Assembly: GCA_034435375.1 (NCBI GenBank)
Contig: DAOTXR010000017.1
Span: 1 to 41,444, forward strand
Source: DAOTXR01 sp034435375
GTDB taxonomy: Bacteria > Chloroflexota > Anaerolineae > Aggregatilineales > UBA3940
Direction: 5' to 3'
DNA: 41,444 nt
A model generated the notes under the pieces. It had not been told where the DNA came from, did no database searches, and saw nothing but the letters and a program-made list of their open reading frames with translations. Each line of letters starts with the position of its first letter. Positions within the stretch are counted from its first letter, which is position 1. A program made the position numbers and the translations under genes. This document shows positions 33,587 to 41,278 of the stretch, in pieces.

Positions 33587-34879
33587 TTACGAAGCACTCT
33601 CCTTGTGGTGCAGATGAGGCGCGGCGATAAACGACAGCCCATGCTCGGTCAGGGCGCGGGCGGTGCGGTTGACGGCGTTGTGCTTCTCTAGGTAATTCCT
33701 GAGCAGCGCGTCCCAATCGCCCGATTCGATGATCTCGGACTTGTCGCGGAAATAGTCCAGGATGTCGGAGGGGTGGCCGCCCGCCGCCTCGATTTGCTGC
33801 TCGACCTGCGGGACGCCGCCCTCGTGCTTGGCCGAGATATTCGCCACGTGGTCGGCCAGCGCCACCAGCTCCTCCAGCCGGTCGTAGGGCTGGCGGACGA
33901 TGCTGCGCCACGTCTCGGTGATGTGATGCTCGAAGCGCACCACGTCCTCAAATCCGAGCGCCCGGCGAAACTGGGCTGTGACTTCTAGCGTGTGGTTGTT
34001 GACGGAGTTCGACCAGTTGAAGCCGATCAGCGGGCTGGTGCCATCCTCGCGGGCGAACAACTTGGCCCCGATCAGCGTCCACAGCGCGGCGAAGGGATTG
34101 TCATTGCCCATGAAGACCGAAATCTTGAACTCATTGTCGATGCCCAGCTTGTACAGCATGTATCCCAGCAGGACGGTGCCGGGATTGATGTTGAGCACCT
34201 GCCGGATGCCATAGGTGGTGTAGTAATACAAAAATTCGTCCACCCACATCAGCGCATGGTCGTTGGGCTGCCCCACCCCACCAAAGTATCCGGTGATGGT
34301 GGCCGGGCCGCCCAGGTGAACGTTGGAGCCATCCGTGCCTTTGGTGTCGAGCGTCTCGACATAGCTGGCCCCCATCACCTGCATGGCAGCAGCGAAGGCC
34401 AGGATGTCGCCCTGATCGGCCTCCTGCTCCTTCATCTTGCGCACGCGGATGAAACGCCCCGGCATCAGTTCGCCGTTGGCGATAGCCTGTTCGGCCTCGG
34501 CGCGCAGCCAGGGGAAATACTGCGCGGCGCTGATCTCCAGTGTCACAGCGAAGTCATCGTTGAACGTCATGTGGTCGGCCCGGCTGCCAAGCACTTTGCG
34601 GCGGTAATCGGCCACACTGATGAAAGCCCCCGCATCCCGCTGCGCGATCAGCCACTCCACATCCTGCACGTAGGGCGATCCCGCCGCGTTGAGGCGAGCC
34701 ATCAGATGGTCGAGTTGACGGGCCTGGCGGGCCTTCTCGTTGATCTCCTCCGGGGTGCCGTACTTCGCCACTACTTCGAGCAACGCATTGATCATCGGGT
34801 TGTCAGGATCGAGCAGGAGATCGTTGATTGCCGCCAGGTGGCTGTCAGGGATCAGCAGTCGTTGTCTAAGGTCAGCCAT
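33587..34879 (-). CDS. Conserved-looking protein of unknown function, 430 residues
   Basis: I do not recognise this soluble protein. It has no signal peptide or membrane helix. Residues 105-330 show regular strand/helix alternation like an enzyme barrel: FIRVRKMKEQEADQGDI, SYVETLDTKGTDGSNVHLGG (residues about 170-190), LNINPGTVLLGYMLYKLGI, FKISVFMGNDNPFAAL, PLIGFNWSNSVNNHTLEV and VVRFEHHITETW. Polar clusters (DTKGTDG, NWSNSVNNHT, HHITETW) would suit a ligand or metal site. The C-terminus carries NISAKHEGGVPQVEQQI and ends HLHHKESAS. Its strong start (AAGGAG 6 nt before ATG 34879) and coding bias show a real gene. It converges with panB. Its function is unknown and a barrel fold is inference. 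Confidence 0.75.
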   Translation of the reverse strand: MADLRQRLLIPDSHLAAINDLLLDPDNPMINALLEVVAKYGTPEEINEKARQARQLDHLMARLNAAGSPYVQDVEWLIAQRDAGAFISVADYRRKVLGSRADHMTFNDDFAVTLEISAAQYFPWLRAEAEQAIANGELMPGRFIRVRKMKEQEADQGDILAFAAAMQVMGASYVETLDTKGTDGSNVHLGGPATITGYFGGVGQPNDHALMWVDEFLYYYTTYGIRQVLNINPGTVLLGYMLYKLGIDNEFKISVFMGNDNPFAALWTLIGAKLFAREDGTSPLIGFNWSNSVNNHTLEVTAQFRRALGFEDVVRFEHHITETWRSIVRQPYDRLEELVALADHVANISAKHEGGVPQVEQQIEAAGGHPSDILDYFRDKSEIIESGDWDALLRNYLEKHNAVNRTARALTEHGLSFIAAPHLHHKESAS

Positions 34880-34929
34880 TTAGGTCTCCTTATGCGCTCC
34901 GCACAGAACAGTTGGGGATGGTATTTTTT

Positions 34930-34960
34930 AGTATACAACACAAATCGTCGAGAACGACGA
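34930..34960 (-). promoter_or_regulatory. Promoter with an inverted repeat over the -35 position of the unknown gene
   Basis: A minus-strand TATACT (34930-34935) lies 51 bp before ATG 34879. The -35 zone has no consensus, but TCGTCG-agaa-CGACGA (34945-34960) forms a 6-bp inverted repeat over it, the position expected for a repressor or activator site. Confidence 0.35.
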
Positions 34961-35011
34961 GAGGCCAAAAACTGTCTCTCGCCCCGCTTGGCAGGGCAAG
35001 GGAGCACAACA

Positions 35012-35042
35012 CAAAGGGGAGCGCGTCACTCCCGCGCCCCCC
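35012..35042 (-). terminator. Terminator of lgt
   Basis: On the minus strand GGGGGGCGCG (35042-35033) pairs with CGCGCTCCCC (35025-35016), one wobble pair, loop 7 nt, followed by TTTGTGTTGTG instead of a pure T-run. It lies 24 bp after the stop of lgt. Confidence 0.6.
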
Positions 35043-35065
35043 ATCGACCTCCATCGCCATCGTAC

Positions 35066-36184
35066 CTAAGACGCATCCTTAGCCGTTCCGACAGCGCCAG
35101 CGTCCTCGGCAGCCTCAAGGGGCAGGTCTGCGGCGGCCTCTTCTCCCTGGGCCTGGTTGGCCTGGCGCTCGGCTTTGGTCTTGGCCGAACGCAGCATGCG
35201 CTCCTTGCGGCGCTCCTCGCGCATGCGCTCACGCTCGCGGGCGCGCTCCTGCCGACGCCGCTCACGCAACAATTCCTCATAGGCTTTGAGCCGCTGTTTG
35301 TAGGTGGGGGGCCGGCCAATGAAGGGAATCTTCACATAGCTCAGGCGGTCGAGCACGATGAGAATGCCGAGGATCACGTACAGCAGCGCGGCAATGCGGG
35401 TGTAGGAAATCTCCAGGCCAGAGTTGGGGAGCTGGATGGTCGGCTGGTCGGGCCGCCAGAATTCGGTGATGAAGCGCCCCACCCCGGCTAGGATAAAGTA
35501 CCCGCCGCTGATCAGGCCGGGGATAAATCGCTCCTGGTAGCGGTGGAACAGGAGGGCCAGCACAGCGAAGCACAGCAGCAGCCAGAAGGCTTCATAGAGC
35601 ATGGTGGGGTGGAAAAGGGTGTCTTCAGGCAGGCTGCGGAACTCGGTCAGGCGATATTCTATCGGCACCCGCATGCCGAACCACGTCGAGCCGGTCGGTG
35701 GACCGTACACCTCGATGTTAATAAAGTTGCCAAAACGCCCGATGCCCTGGCCCAGCAGCAGACCCATCAGCGCGGCATCGGCCAACAGCCAGCCGTGGAT
35801 TTTTTTGGAGCGCACGTAGATGATCAAGGCGAGGGCGCCAAACAGAGCGCCGCCGAAGATATTCATGCCGCCCAGCCGCGTGTTGATGATGTCGAGCGGG
35901 CGCGATAGCGAGAACATAGTGCTGCCGCTCAGCACCTCGGTCAGGACGTACCACAGCCGCGCGCCCACCAGGGCCGGGATCAGCACCCACAGCAACGCAT
36001 CCCACACCGTATCAGGGTCGTCGCCCTCGCGTTCAATGTGCTTGCTGGCATACAACGCGCCCAGCGCAATGCCCAACGCCGCCAGCACGCCATACCAGTA
36101 GATCAGGGGGACGGCAGTTTCGCCCCAGGGAATGCACAGGGCGACCCGCCGCTGTCCCATACATCTCAGCCATTCTTGCCACAT
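35066..36184 (-). CDS. lgt: Prolipoprotein diacylglyceryl transferase
   Basis: A 372-residue integral membrane enzyme that attaches a diacylglycerol to the lipobox Cys of prelipoproteins, the first step of lipoprotein maturation. About seven hydrophobic segments. Signature GRFGNFINIEVYGPPT is intact, with ARLWYVLTE and GGMNIFGGALFG upstream and GVGRFITEFWRPDQ near the end. It has an unusual charged C-terminal tail of about 90 residues (RERRRQERARERERMREE, then an acidic/Ala end) predicted cytoplasmic; most Lgt proteins stop near 270-290. The tail may be a coiled coil or a species feature. ATG 36184 follows AGGA. At least one lipobox lipoprotein is encoded in the window (the last gene). A terminator follows. 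Confidence 0.93.
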   Translation of the reverse strand: MWQEWLRCMGQRRVALCIPWGETAVPLIYWYGVLAALGIALGALYASKHIEREGDDPDTVWDALLWVLIPALVGARLWYVLTEVLSGSTMFSLSRPLDIINTRLGGMNIFGGALFGALALIIYVRSKKIHGWLLADAALMGLLLGQGIGRFGNFINIEVYGPPTGSTWFGMRVPIEYRLTEFRSLPEDTLFHPTMLYEAFWLLLCFAVLALLFHRYQERFIPGLISGGYFILAGVGRFITEFWRPDQPTIQLPNSGLEISYTRIAALLYVILGILIVLDRLSYVKIPFIGRPPTYKQRLKAYEELLRERRRQERARERERMREERRKERMLRSAKTKAERQANQAQGEEAAADLPLEAAEDAGAVGTAKDAS

Positions 36185-36336
36185 AGGTTCCTACCTCGCG
36201 GATGTTGTTGTCACAAGGAGCTGCGCAGTCAGATTATGGAGGGCGATTCTATCCATACCTGGCGCAGATTGCCCACATCTGATGCCCTCATTCCCACCAG
36301 CGATCGTGTTGTTCTCCCCTCATAGACACAACACAA

Positions 36337-36355
36337 GCGGCCCACGCCAGGCCGC
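36337..36355 (-). terminator. Possible terminator of the sulfatase-fold gene
   Basis: GCGGCC (36355-36350 on the minus strand) pairs with GGCCGC (36342-36337) around a 7-nt loop, followed by TTGTGTTGTG. It lies 32 bp after the stop. The same tail sequence follows the lgt terminator. Confidence 0.45.
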
Positions 36356-36386
36356 CTCCACATCGCCGGGCTTGGCGCACAGAGGG

Positions 36387-37961
36387 CTACTCGATGTAAC
36401 CCAGCCCACGCAGGCGCTCCAGAAGCTCTGGGTTGTCGCTGTAGTCAATCGTGGCCCCCGGCTCGATGCCGTCGCGCTGCGCCTCCGAGACGAGGACGAA
36501 GTTCTCCATCTGCTGCTCCAAACGCAGAATGTCATTCTCGTAGCCGGCAGGAGTGTCGAGCAGGTTGCGATTCTCGAACGGGTCGCTCAGCACATCGAAG
36601 AATTCGTCCGGCTGGCCGCCGACCGTCATCAGTTTGCGCCCGTGGCTATAGACAGCTCGCCGCATCCGGTTGACACGGTACCGCTCGATGGCCTCCGGGT
36701 GGGTCATCTGCATCACATTGATGAAGTTCTGCGGCGGGAAACCTTCGGAAGCGACAATCTCACCGAGCGGTTCTTTGTGCGGCCCTTCCACTGACCGCCC
36801 CAGGCTGAGTGCGGCAGCCGACTGGCCGTAAGCCTCGTGAGGCACCCCGGCAGCATCCAGCACGGTATGGAAGACGCGCCGCGTGGAAACCTCGTGGGTC
36901 ACGCGCTGGCCCGCCGGGAACATCGCCGGGTAGTGAATGAGCAGCGGAACGTGCACCAACTCGTTGTAGACGACAAAGCCATGTCCCATGAAGTCATGGT
37001 CGCCTAGACTCTCCCCGTGGTCGGAGAGGATAATCACCATGGTGTTCTCAAGCTGTCCCGACCGGCGCAGCACGCGGAACAGTTTGCGGAGCTGGCGATC
37101 CTGGTAGGCCACCTCGGCGTCGTACATGTCGCTGAGGACTACTTTCTGCCGATCAGTGAGCGGCTCGATCAAGGGGGCCATCCAGCGGTAGCTCTCGACG
37201 TTGAAGCGCTGCATAAAGGCCCGCGCCTCACGATCTTTGCGGAAGTAGGGCACCCACCGATCTATCGCTTTGGGCGGCGGATAGTAGGGCAAGTGCGTTT
37301 CCATCATGTTGATGAACATGAACAGCGGGCGATCCGGATGCGTGCCGAAATGATATTGCAGGTAGGCCGCAATGTCTTGGGTCGAGCGGCGCGTGTTGCC
37401 CTTGAAGTTGAAGGTGCGCGACCAGATCGGCACGAAGATGGGCAACGTGGCCAGCTTGAGCAGCACCGGCGAGCGCCCAAACTGCCGCTCGATGGGAATC
37501 GAGATTTTCTGGAGCAGCTCGGTGGCGCGGCGCTTAAAGCGCACCAGCCTTGTGACCTCGCCGAAATCGGCCACATCGGGGAAGGTGCCGCTGTAGTTGT
37601 AGAACCGGTCAAAGCCGCGCTTCAGGCCGTTTTCCAGCACAGACACCAGGGGATTGTTGCAGAACCCCACCGTCTCATAGCCGTTCTGCTGCAACAGCTC
37701 GGCCAGCGTGGGGATGTTGTCAGGCAGGGATGAATACGACTGGGTCGTCTGGTGGACGGTGGGATACAGACCGGTGAACATCGAGGCATGGGAGGGGATG
37801 GTCCATCCGGCAGGCGCAATGGCCCAGTCGAAGACGGTACACTGCTCGGCGAACTCGCCAAGCACAGGGGTGATCTCTTTGGGGTAGCCATAGGTTGTGA
37901 GACGCTCGCTGCGTTGAGTGTCGAGCACCAGGAAGATAATATTGGGTTTTTGCTGGCTCAT
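36387..37961 (-). CDS. Sulfatase-fold (alkaline phosphatase superfamily) enzyme with Thr in place of Cys/Ser
   Basis: A 524-residue soluble protein. It has the N-terminal metal block PNIIFLVLDTQRSE, then AGWTIPSHASMFTGLYP, the nucleophile region: the sulfatase C/S-x-P-S-R becomes T-I-P-S-H, so the nucleophile would be Thr54. Formylglycine formation needs Cys or Ser there, so a classical sulfatase is unlikely; Thr is used by LtaS- and EptA-like phospho-transferases of the same superfamily, which is a possible activity. The second metal block is IILSDHGESLGDHDFMGHG with Asp and His ligands; the C-terminus ends LLERLRGLGYIE, as many family members do. No signal peptide is seen, so it seems cytoplasmic. 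Start ATG 37961; TACAAT promoter upstream. Alone on its transcript. Confidence 0.8.
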   Translation of the reverse strand: MSQQKPNIIFLVLDTQRSERLTTYGYPKEITPVLGEFAEQCTVFDWAIAPAGWTIPSHASMFTGLYPTVHQTTQSYSSLPDNIPTLAELLQQNGYETVGFCNNPLVSVLENGLKRGFDRFYNYSGTFPDVADFGEVTRLVRFKRRATELLQKISIPIERQFGRSPVLLKLATLPIFVPIWSRTFNFKGNTRRSTQDIAAYLQYHFGTHPDRPLFMFINMMETHLPYYPPPKAIDRWVPYFRKDREARAFMQRFNVESYRWMAPLIEPLTDRQKVVLSDMYDAEVAYQDRQLRKLFRVLRRSGQLENTMVIILSDHGESLGDHDFMGHGFVVYNELVHVPLLIHYPAMFPAGQRVTHEVSTRRVFHTVLDAAGVPHEAYGQSAAALSLGRSVEGPHKEPLGEIVASEGFPPQNFINVMQMTHPEAIERYRVNRMRRAVYSHGRKLMTVGGQPDEFFDVLSDPFENRNLLDTPAGYENDILRLEQQMENFVLVSEAQRDGIEPGATIDYSDNPELLERLRGLGYIE

Positions 37962-38013
37962 TGGGAAGTTGCTCCCTTGTATCCTCGCATGCTTTGCCGG
38001 GCTGCACAGTCTT

Positions 38014-38043
38014 ATTGTAGCGCATGGGCAGAGGTTTCACCAA
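38014..38043 (-). promoter_or_regulatory. Promoter of the sulfatase-fold gene
   Basis: On the minus strand TTGGTG (38043-38038) and TACAAT (38019-38014) are 18 bp apart, about 53 bp before ATG 37961. Confidence 0.4.
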
Positions 38044-38166
38044 GTGGAAAGAGAACAGGGGCAAGAACCTCACAGCCGCAGCTTGAAGGCCAGGTGATTC
38101 TGTGGTATTGGTTGTTCGCGGCGTCGCAGCGAGTTGAGTGTATTGCGAAAAAAGGAGTGATATTCC

Positions 38167-40011
38167 TTGAGCGCCCTGCGTGAGTTTTTGATCGGTCCCC
38201 CCCTGCCCACACAACACATGAGGCACGAGCGCCTGGACAACTTCCGGGCGCTGGCTGCCCTCTCGCCCGATGCGCTGGCCTCGGTGGCCTACGCCAACCA
38301 GGAAATCTTTCTGGGGCTGGCGGCGGCGGGCGCGGCAGGGCTGGCCTACTCATGGCCCATTGCGCTGGCCATTGCCGGGCTGCTGACGATTGTCGGCCTG
38401 TCTTATTCGCAGGTCATCAGCACATATCCCTCTGGCGGCGGCTCATACACCGTCGCCCGCCAGAACATCAGCGACTACGCTGGCTTGGTGGCCGCCTCTG
38501 GCCTGATCCTGAGCTATCTGCTGAACGTAGCAGTCAGCATGACGGCGGGAGTCGCGGCGGTCGCCTCAGCCTTCCCAATCCTGTGGCCGTACCGCACCAT
38601 TCTTGCGCTGGTGCTGCTGGCAATGATCACACTGGCCAACCTGCGTGGCCTGCGCGAGGCGGGGTCCGTCGTCACAGCCCCGGTTTACTTGTTTGTCGGC
38701 GCATACCTGGTGATGATCGCAATTGGGGTCATACGGCTTGTGCGGGAGGGTCCTGGCTCGTTGGCTGCCTCAGCGCCCGCCCCCGTAGAGAATCTGACCC
38801 TGTATATGATCTTGCACACCTTTGCGGCAGGTTGCACCGCGCTGACCGGCATCGAGTCGATCAGCAACGGCGTGCCAATCTTCCGTCCGCCCGAAACGCG
38901 CAACGCCAACCGAACCATGGCCGTCATGACCGTGCTGATGGTTGTGCTGTTCCTGGGCACCGTTGGTCTGACGCAATACCTGGCAGTCGTCGCCGGACCT
39001 GAGGAAACCATACTCTCGGCGCTGGCGCGGCGCATCTTTGGCGGGTCCAGTGCGCTCTACTATGTGATCCAGGCCACGACCCTGCTTGTGCTGGTCGTGG
39101 CTGCCAACACCAGCTTTGTGGGATTCCCGCGCCTCGCCTCGGTCATGGCCCGCGACAGTTTTATGCCACGCCAGCTTGCCGTGCTCGGCGATCGACTGGT
39201 GTTCTCCAACGGGATCGCCACGCTGACCGCCGTCGCCGCAGGGCTGATTGTGCTCTTCCGGGGCGACACGCACCTGTTGATCCCGCTGTTCGCCGTGGGC
39301 GCGTTTCTGGCTTTCACGCTCTCGCAGGCCGGCATGGTGGTGCATTGGATCAAGGAACGCGAGCGTTTGTGGCTGCTGAAAGCCCTCATCAATGGGTCAG
39401 GAATGCTTGCTACCGGAGCAGCGCTGATCGTCATTGCGGTCAGCCGCTTCCTGGACGGCGCGTGGATCGTTGTGCTGCTCATTCCGCTGATGATCCTGGG
39501 TTTTCGCGCCATCAACCGCCATTACAGATCGATTGCCGCGCAGCTCACGCTCAGGGGCCTGCCGCCGTCGCTCAAACCCATGCCAGAGCCGCGCATCGTG
39601 CTGCCGATCTCAGGCGTGCACCGGGGGGTGATCGAGGCAGTGCGCTACGCTCGCGCCATCTCCGACAACGTGACGGCGGTGTACGTTGAGCTGGAGCCGG
39701 GGCACGGCGAGCGGGTGCGTCGGCTGTGGGATGAGTGGGGGCTGGACCAGGACGCCGAGCTTGAGATCGTGCCTTCGCCGTACCGGTCTGTGCTGGAGCC
39801 GTTCATCGACTTTCTGGAGCGCACCGACCAGGAGCACAACGACGGATATCTGGCCACCGTGCTGCTGCCGGAGTTCGTCCCGGCGCACTGGTGGGAGATG
39901 GCCCTGCACAATCAGACGGCGTGGATGATCAAGCTGGCGTTATTGTACCGGCGACGCAGGTTCGGCAAGGTCCGCGCCATTATTGACCTGCCCATGTACC
40001 TGAGGGACTGA
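38167..40011 (+). CDS. kimA: KimA-like potassium transporter (APC superfamily)
   Basis: A 614-residue protein with 12 membrane segments (about 45-450) and a C-terminal cytoplasmic domain (about 465-614) of the universal-stress-protein type. It matches the Bacillus KimA (YdaO) K+:H+ symporter as I recall it along its length: FLIGPPLPTQ and LSPDALASVAYANQEI at the start, YPSGGGSYTVARQNI, CTALTGIESISNGVPIF, YYVIQATTLLVLVVAANT, MARDSFMPRQLAVLGDRLVFSNGI and ALHNQTAWMIKLALL at the end. KimA takes up potassium and is controlled by c-di-AMP binding its cytoplasmic domain. The start is TTG 38167 behind AAGGAG (38152-38157), 9 nt away. I see no ydaO-type c-di-AMP riboswitch in the 205-bp upstream region. 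An amino-acid permease role is the alternative. Confidence 0.75.
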   Translation: MSALREFLIGPPLPTQHMRHERLDNFRALAALSPDALASVAYANQEIFLGLAAAGAAGLAYSWPIALAIAGLLTIVGLSYSQVISTYPSGGGSYTVARQNISDYAGLVAASGLILSYLLNVAVSMTAGVAAVASAFPILWPYRTILALVLLAMITLANLRGLREAGSVVTAPVYLFVGAYLVMIAIGVIRLVREGPGSLAASAPAPVENLTLYMILHTFAAGCTALTGIESISNGVPIFRPPETRNANRTMAVMTVLMVVLFLGTVGLTQYLAVVAGPEETILSALARRIFGGSSALYYVIQATTLLVLVVAANTSFVGFPRLASVMARDSFMPRQLAVLGDRLVFSNGIATLTAVAAGLIVLFRGDTHLLIPLFAVGAFLAFTLSQAGMVVHWIKERERLWLLKALINGSGMLATGAALIVIAVSRFLDGAWIVVLLIPLMILGFRAINRHYRSIAAQLTLRGLPPSLKPMPEPRIVLPISGVHRGVIEAVRYARAISDNVTAVYVELEPGHGERVRRLWDEWGLDQDAELEIVPSPYRSVLEPFIDFLERTDQEHNDGYLATVLLPEFVPAHWWEMALHNQTAWMIKLALLYRRRRFGKVRAIIDLPMYLRD

Positions 40012-40037
40012 AGGGGCTGGTGTGTTTGATCGGGTTG

Positions 40038-40070
40038 CAGGGGGGCGCGTCGTGGCGCGCCCCCCTGTTT
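40038..40070. terminator. Bidirectional terminator between kimA and the binding-protein gene
   Basis: CAGGGGGGCGCG (40038-40049) pairs perfectly over 12 bp with CGCGCCCCCCTG (40056-40067), loop 6 nt, followed by TTT. It ends at the stop codon of the convergent gene. Confidence 0.65.
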
Positions 40071-41099
40071 CTACGGCAGAAACTCGTTGGTGAAGGCCGC
40101 CGCTGCATCGATGGGTTCGGCGAGGATGCCGTGCTCGGCCATCCACATCGAATAGCCCTCCCACACGCTCAGCTTCTGCTCGCCCCAGCGCGGCGCGTCA
40201 GCCTGGTAGCGCGGGGAGATCCAGGCCTGACTTTCGCGCACCAGCGCTTCGTCCAGTTCCGGCGCGGCCTCCAGCAGAATGCTCGCTGCCTCCTCCGGGT
40301 TCTCGATGGCAAACTGATACCCGCGCGACACCGCCGCCAGGAAAGCCCGCACCACCTCTGGGCGCTGCTGGATGGTCTGCTCGCTGGTGACGAGCACCGG
40401 CGTGTAGTAGTCGGGGATGCAGTCGAAGTAGTCTTCCATCATGATCACTGTCAGGTCGATCCCCTGCTGCCTGGCCTGGATGCCCTGCCAGGCATAGAAG
40501 ATCCACGCCAGGTCGGTCTGCTCTTCGGCCAGCAGCGCCAGGGGATCGGCAAAGCCCGTATCGACGATCTCAAGCTGGCTGAAATCGCCGCCCGCGCACT
40601 CCATCAGCACGCGCAAGGTGGGCTGCTCGAAGGGGCCGCCATACGATCCATAGCGCAGCCCTTCCCAGTCCTTGGGCGATTCAACCCCCCGCTCAGCCAG
40701 CGAGGCAAATCCCGACGTGTTGTGCTGAAGGATGGCAGCAATCGAGACCAGCGGCACACCATCGGCGCGGGCCAGCGTGACCTGCTCTTGGAAGCTGACC
40801 CCGAAGTCCGCTGCCCCGCCGACCACAGCCTGCTCGGCATACACCTCCCCCGGCTGGATGATGGCAACGTTCAGCCCTGCCTCGGCAAAGTAGCCCTGCG
40901 CCTGCGCCACAAAGAGGCCAGTATGGTTGGTGTTCGGCACCCAGTCCAGCATCAACGTGATGTCGGTCAGCGGCGTCGGGGTCTGGGTTGGCGCACTGCC
41001 GGACGGCGTCGGCGTCGGGGCAGCTGTTGGGCCGCCGCAGGCAGGCAGAGTCAGCGCCATCAGCGCCGACAGGATGATGGCGATGGGTTTGTTTCTCAT
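40071..41099 (-). CDS. THI5/NMT1-type ABC transporter substrate-binding lipoprotein
   Basis: A 342-residue lipoprotein: signal peptide with lipobox LPAC, Cys21 the lipid site, followed by a Pro/Thr-rich linker (APTPTPSGSAPTQTPTP). The domain starts ITLMLDWVPNTNHTGLFVAQ and continues GYFAEAGLNVAIIQPGE, the typical start of THI5/NMT1/ThiY proteins that bind pyrimidine thiamine precursors or other small molecules for ABC import. GGAADFGVSFQEQVTLAR and YGSYGGPFEQPTLRVLMECAG follow. Trp and Tyr residues (YFDCIPDYYTPVL) could line the pocket. Start ATG 41099 has AAGGAGG (41107-41113) at 7 nt. It is the last gene on its strand in the window, with no permease or ATPase next to it, and needs Lgt (encoded 5 kb away). 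Confidence 0.9.
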   Translation of the reverse strand: MRNKPIAIILSALMALTLPACGGPTAAPTPTPSGSAPTQTPTPLTDITLMLDWVPNTNHTGLFVAQAQGYFAEAGLNVAIIQPGEVYAEQAVVGGAADFGVSFQEQVTLARADGVPLVSIAAILQHNTSGFASLAERGVESPKDWEGLRYGSYGGPFEQPTLRVLMECAGGDFSQLEIVDTGFADPLALLAEEQTDLAWIFYAWQGIQARQQGIDLTVIMMEDYFDCIPDYYTPVLVTSEQTIQQRPEVVRAFLAAVSRGYQFAIENPEEAASILLEAAPELDEALVRESQAWISPRYQADAPRWGEQKLSVWEGYSMWMAEHGILAEPIDAAAAFTNEFLP

Positions 41100-41170
41100 A
41101 CAACACCCTCCTTGTGAATGAAGCATTTCTTGCGCGTCTTCCCCAAAGACTTTCAGAGAAACCTCAGGTC

Positions 41171-41202
41171 TGGCGAAAAGCAATTTGAATCGCTTTTCGC
41201 CA
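41171..41202 (-). promoter_or_regulatory. 11-bp stem-loop in the leader of the binding-protein gene
   Basis: TGGCGAAAAGC (41171-41181) is perfectly complementary to GCTTTTCGCCA (41192-41202), loop 10 nt, 72-103 bp upstream of the start codon. It lacks a T-run, so it is more likely an operator or mRNA structure than a terminator. No TPP riboswitch core (CTGAGA plus ACCTGAT) was recognised in 41100-41444. Confidence 0.45.
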
Positions 41203-41278
41203 AACCCTTAGGAGTTATGCAGTTGAAACATCGGAGCGGGCTTCACCGCCGTCGTTCGACGGCTCACGCCGCCTCTGA

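Noticed and set aside
37962..38166. c-di-AMP (ydaO) riboswitch upstream of kimA
   Set aside because: I looked for the conserved core because of the Bacillus precedent and did not see it; a covariance search would settle it.
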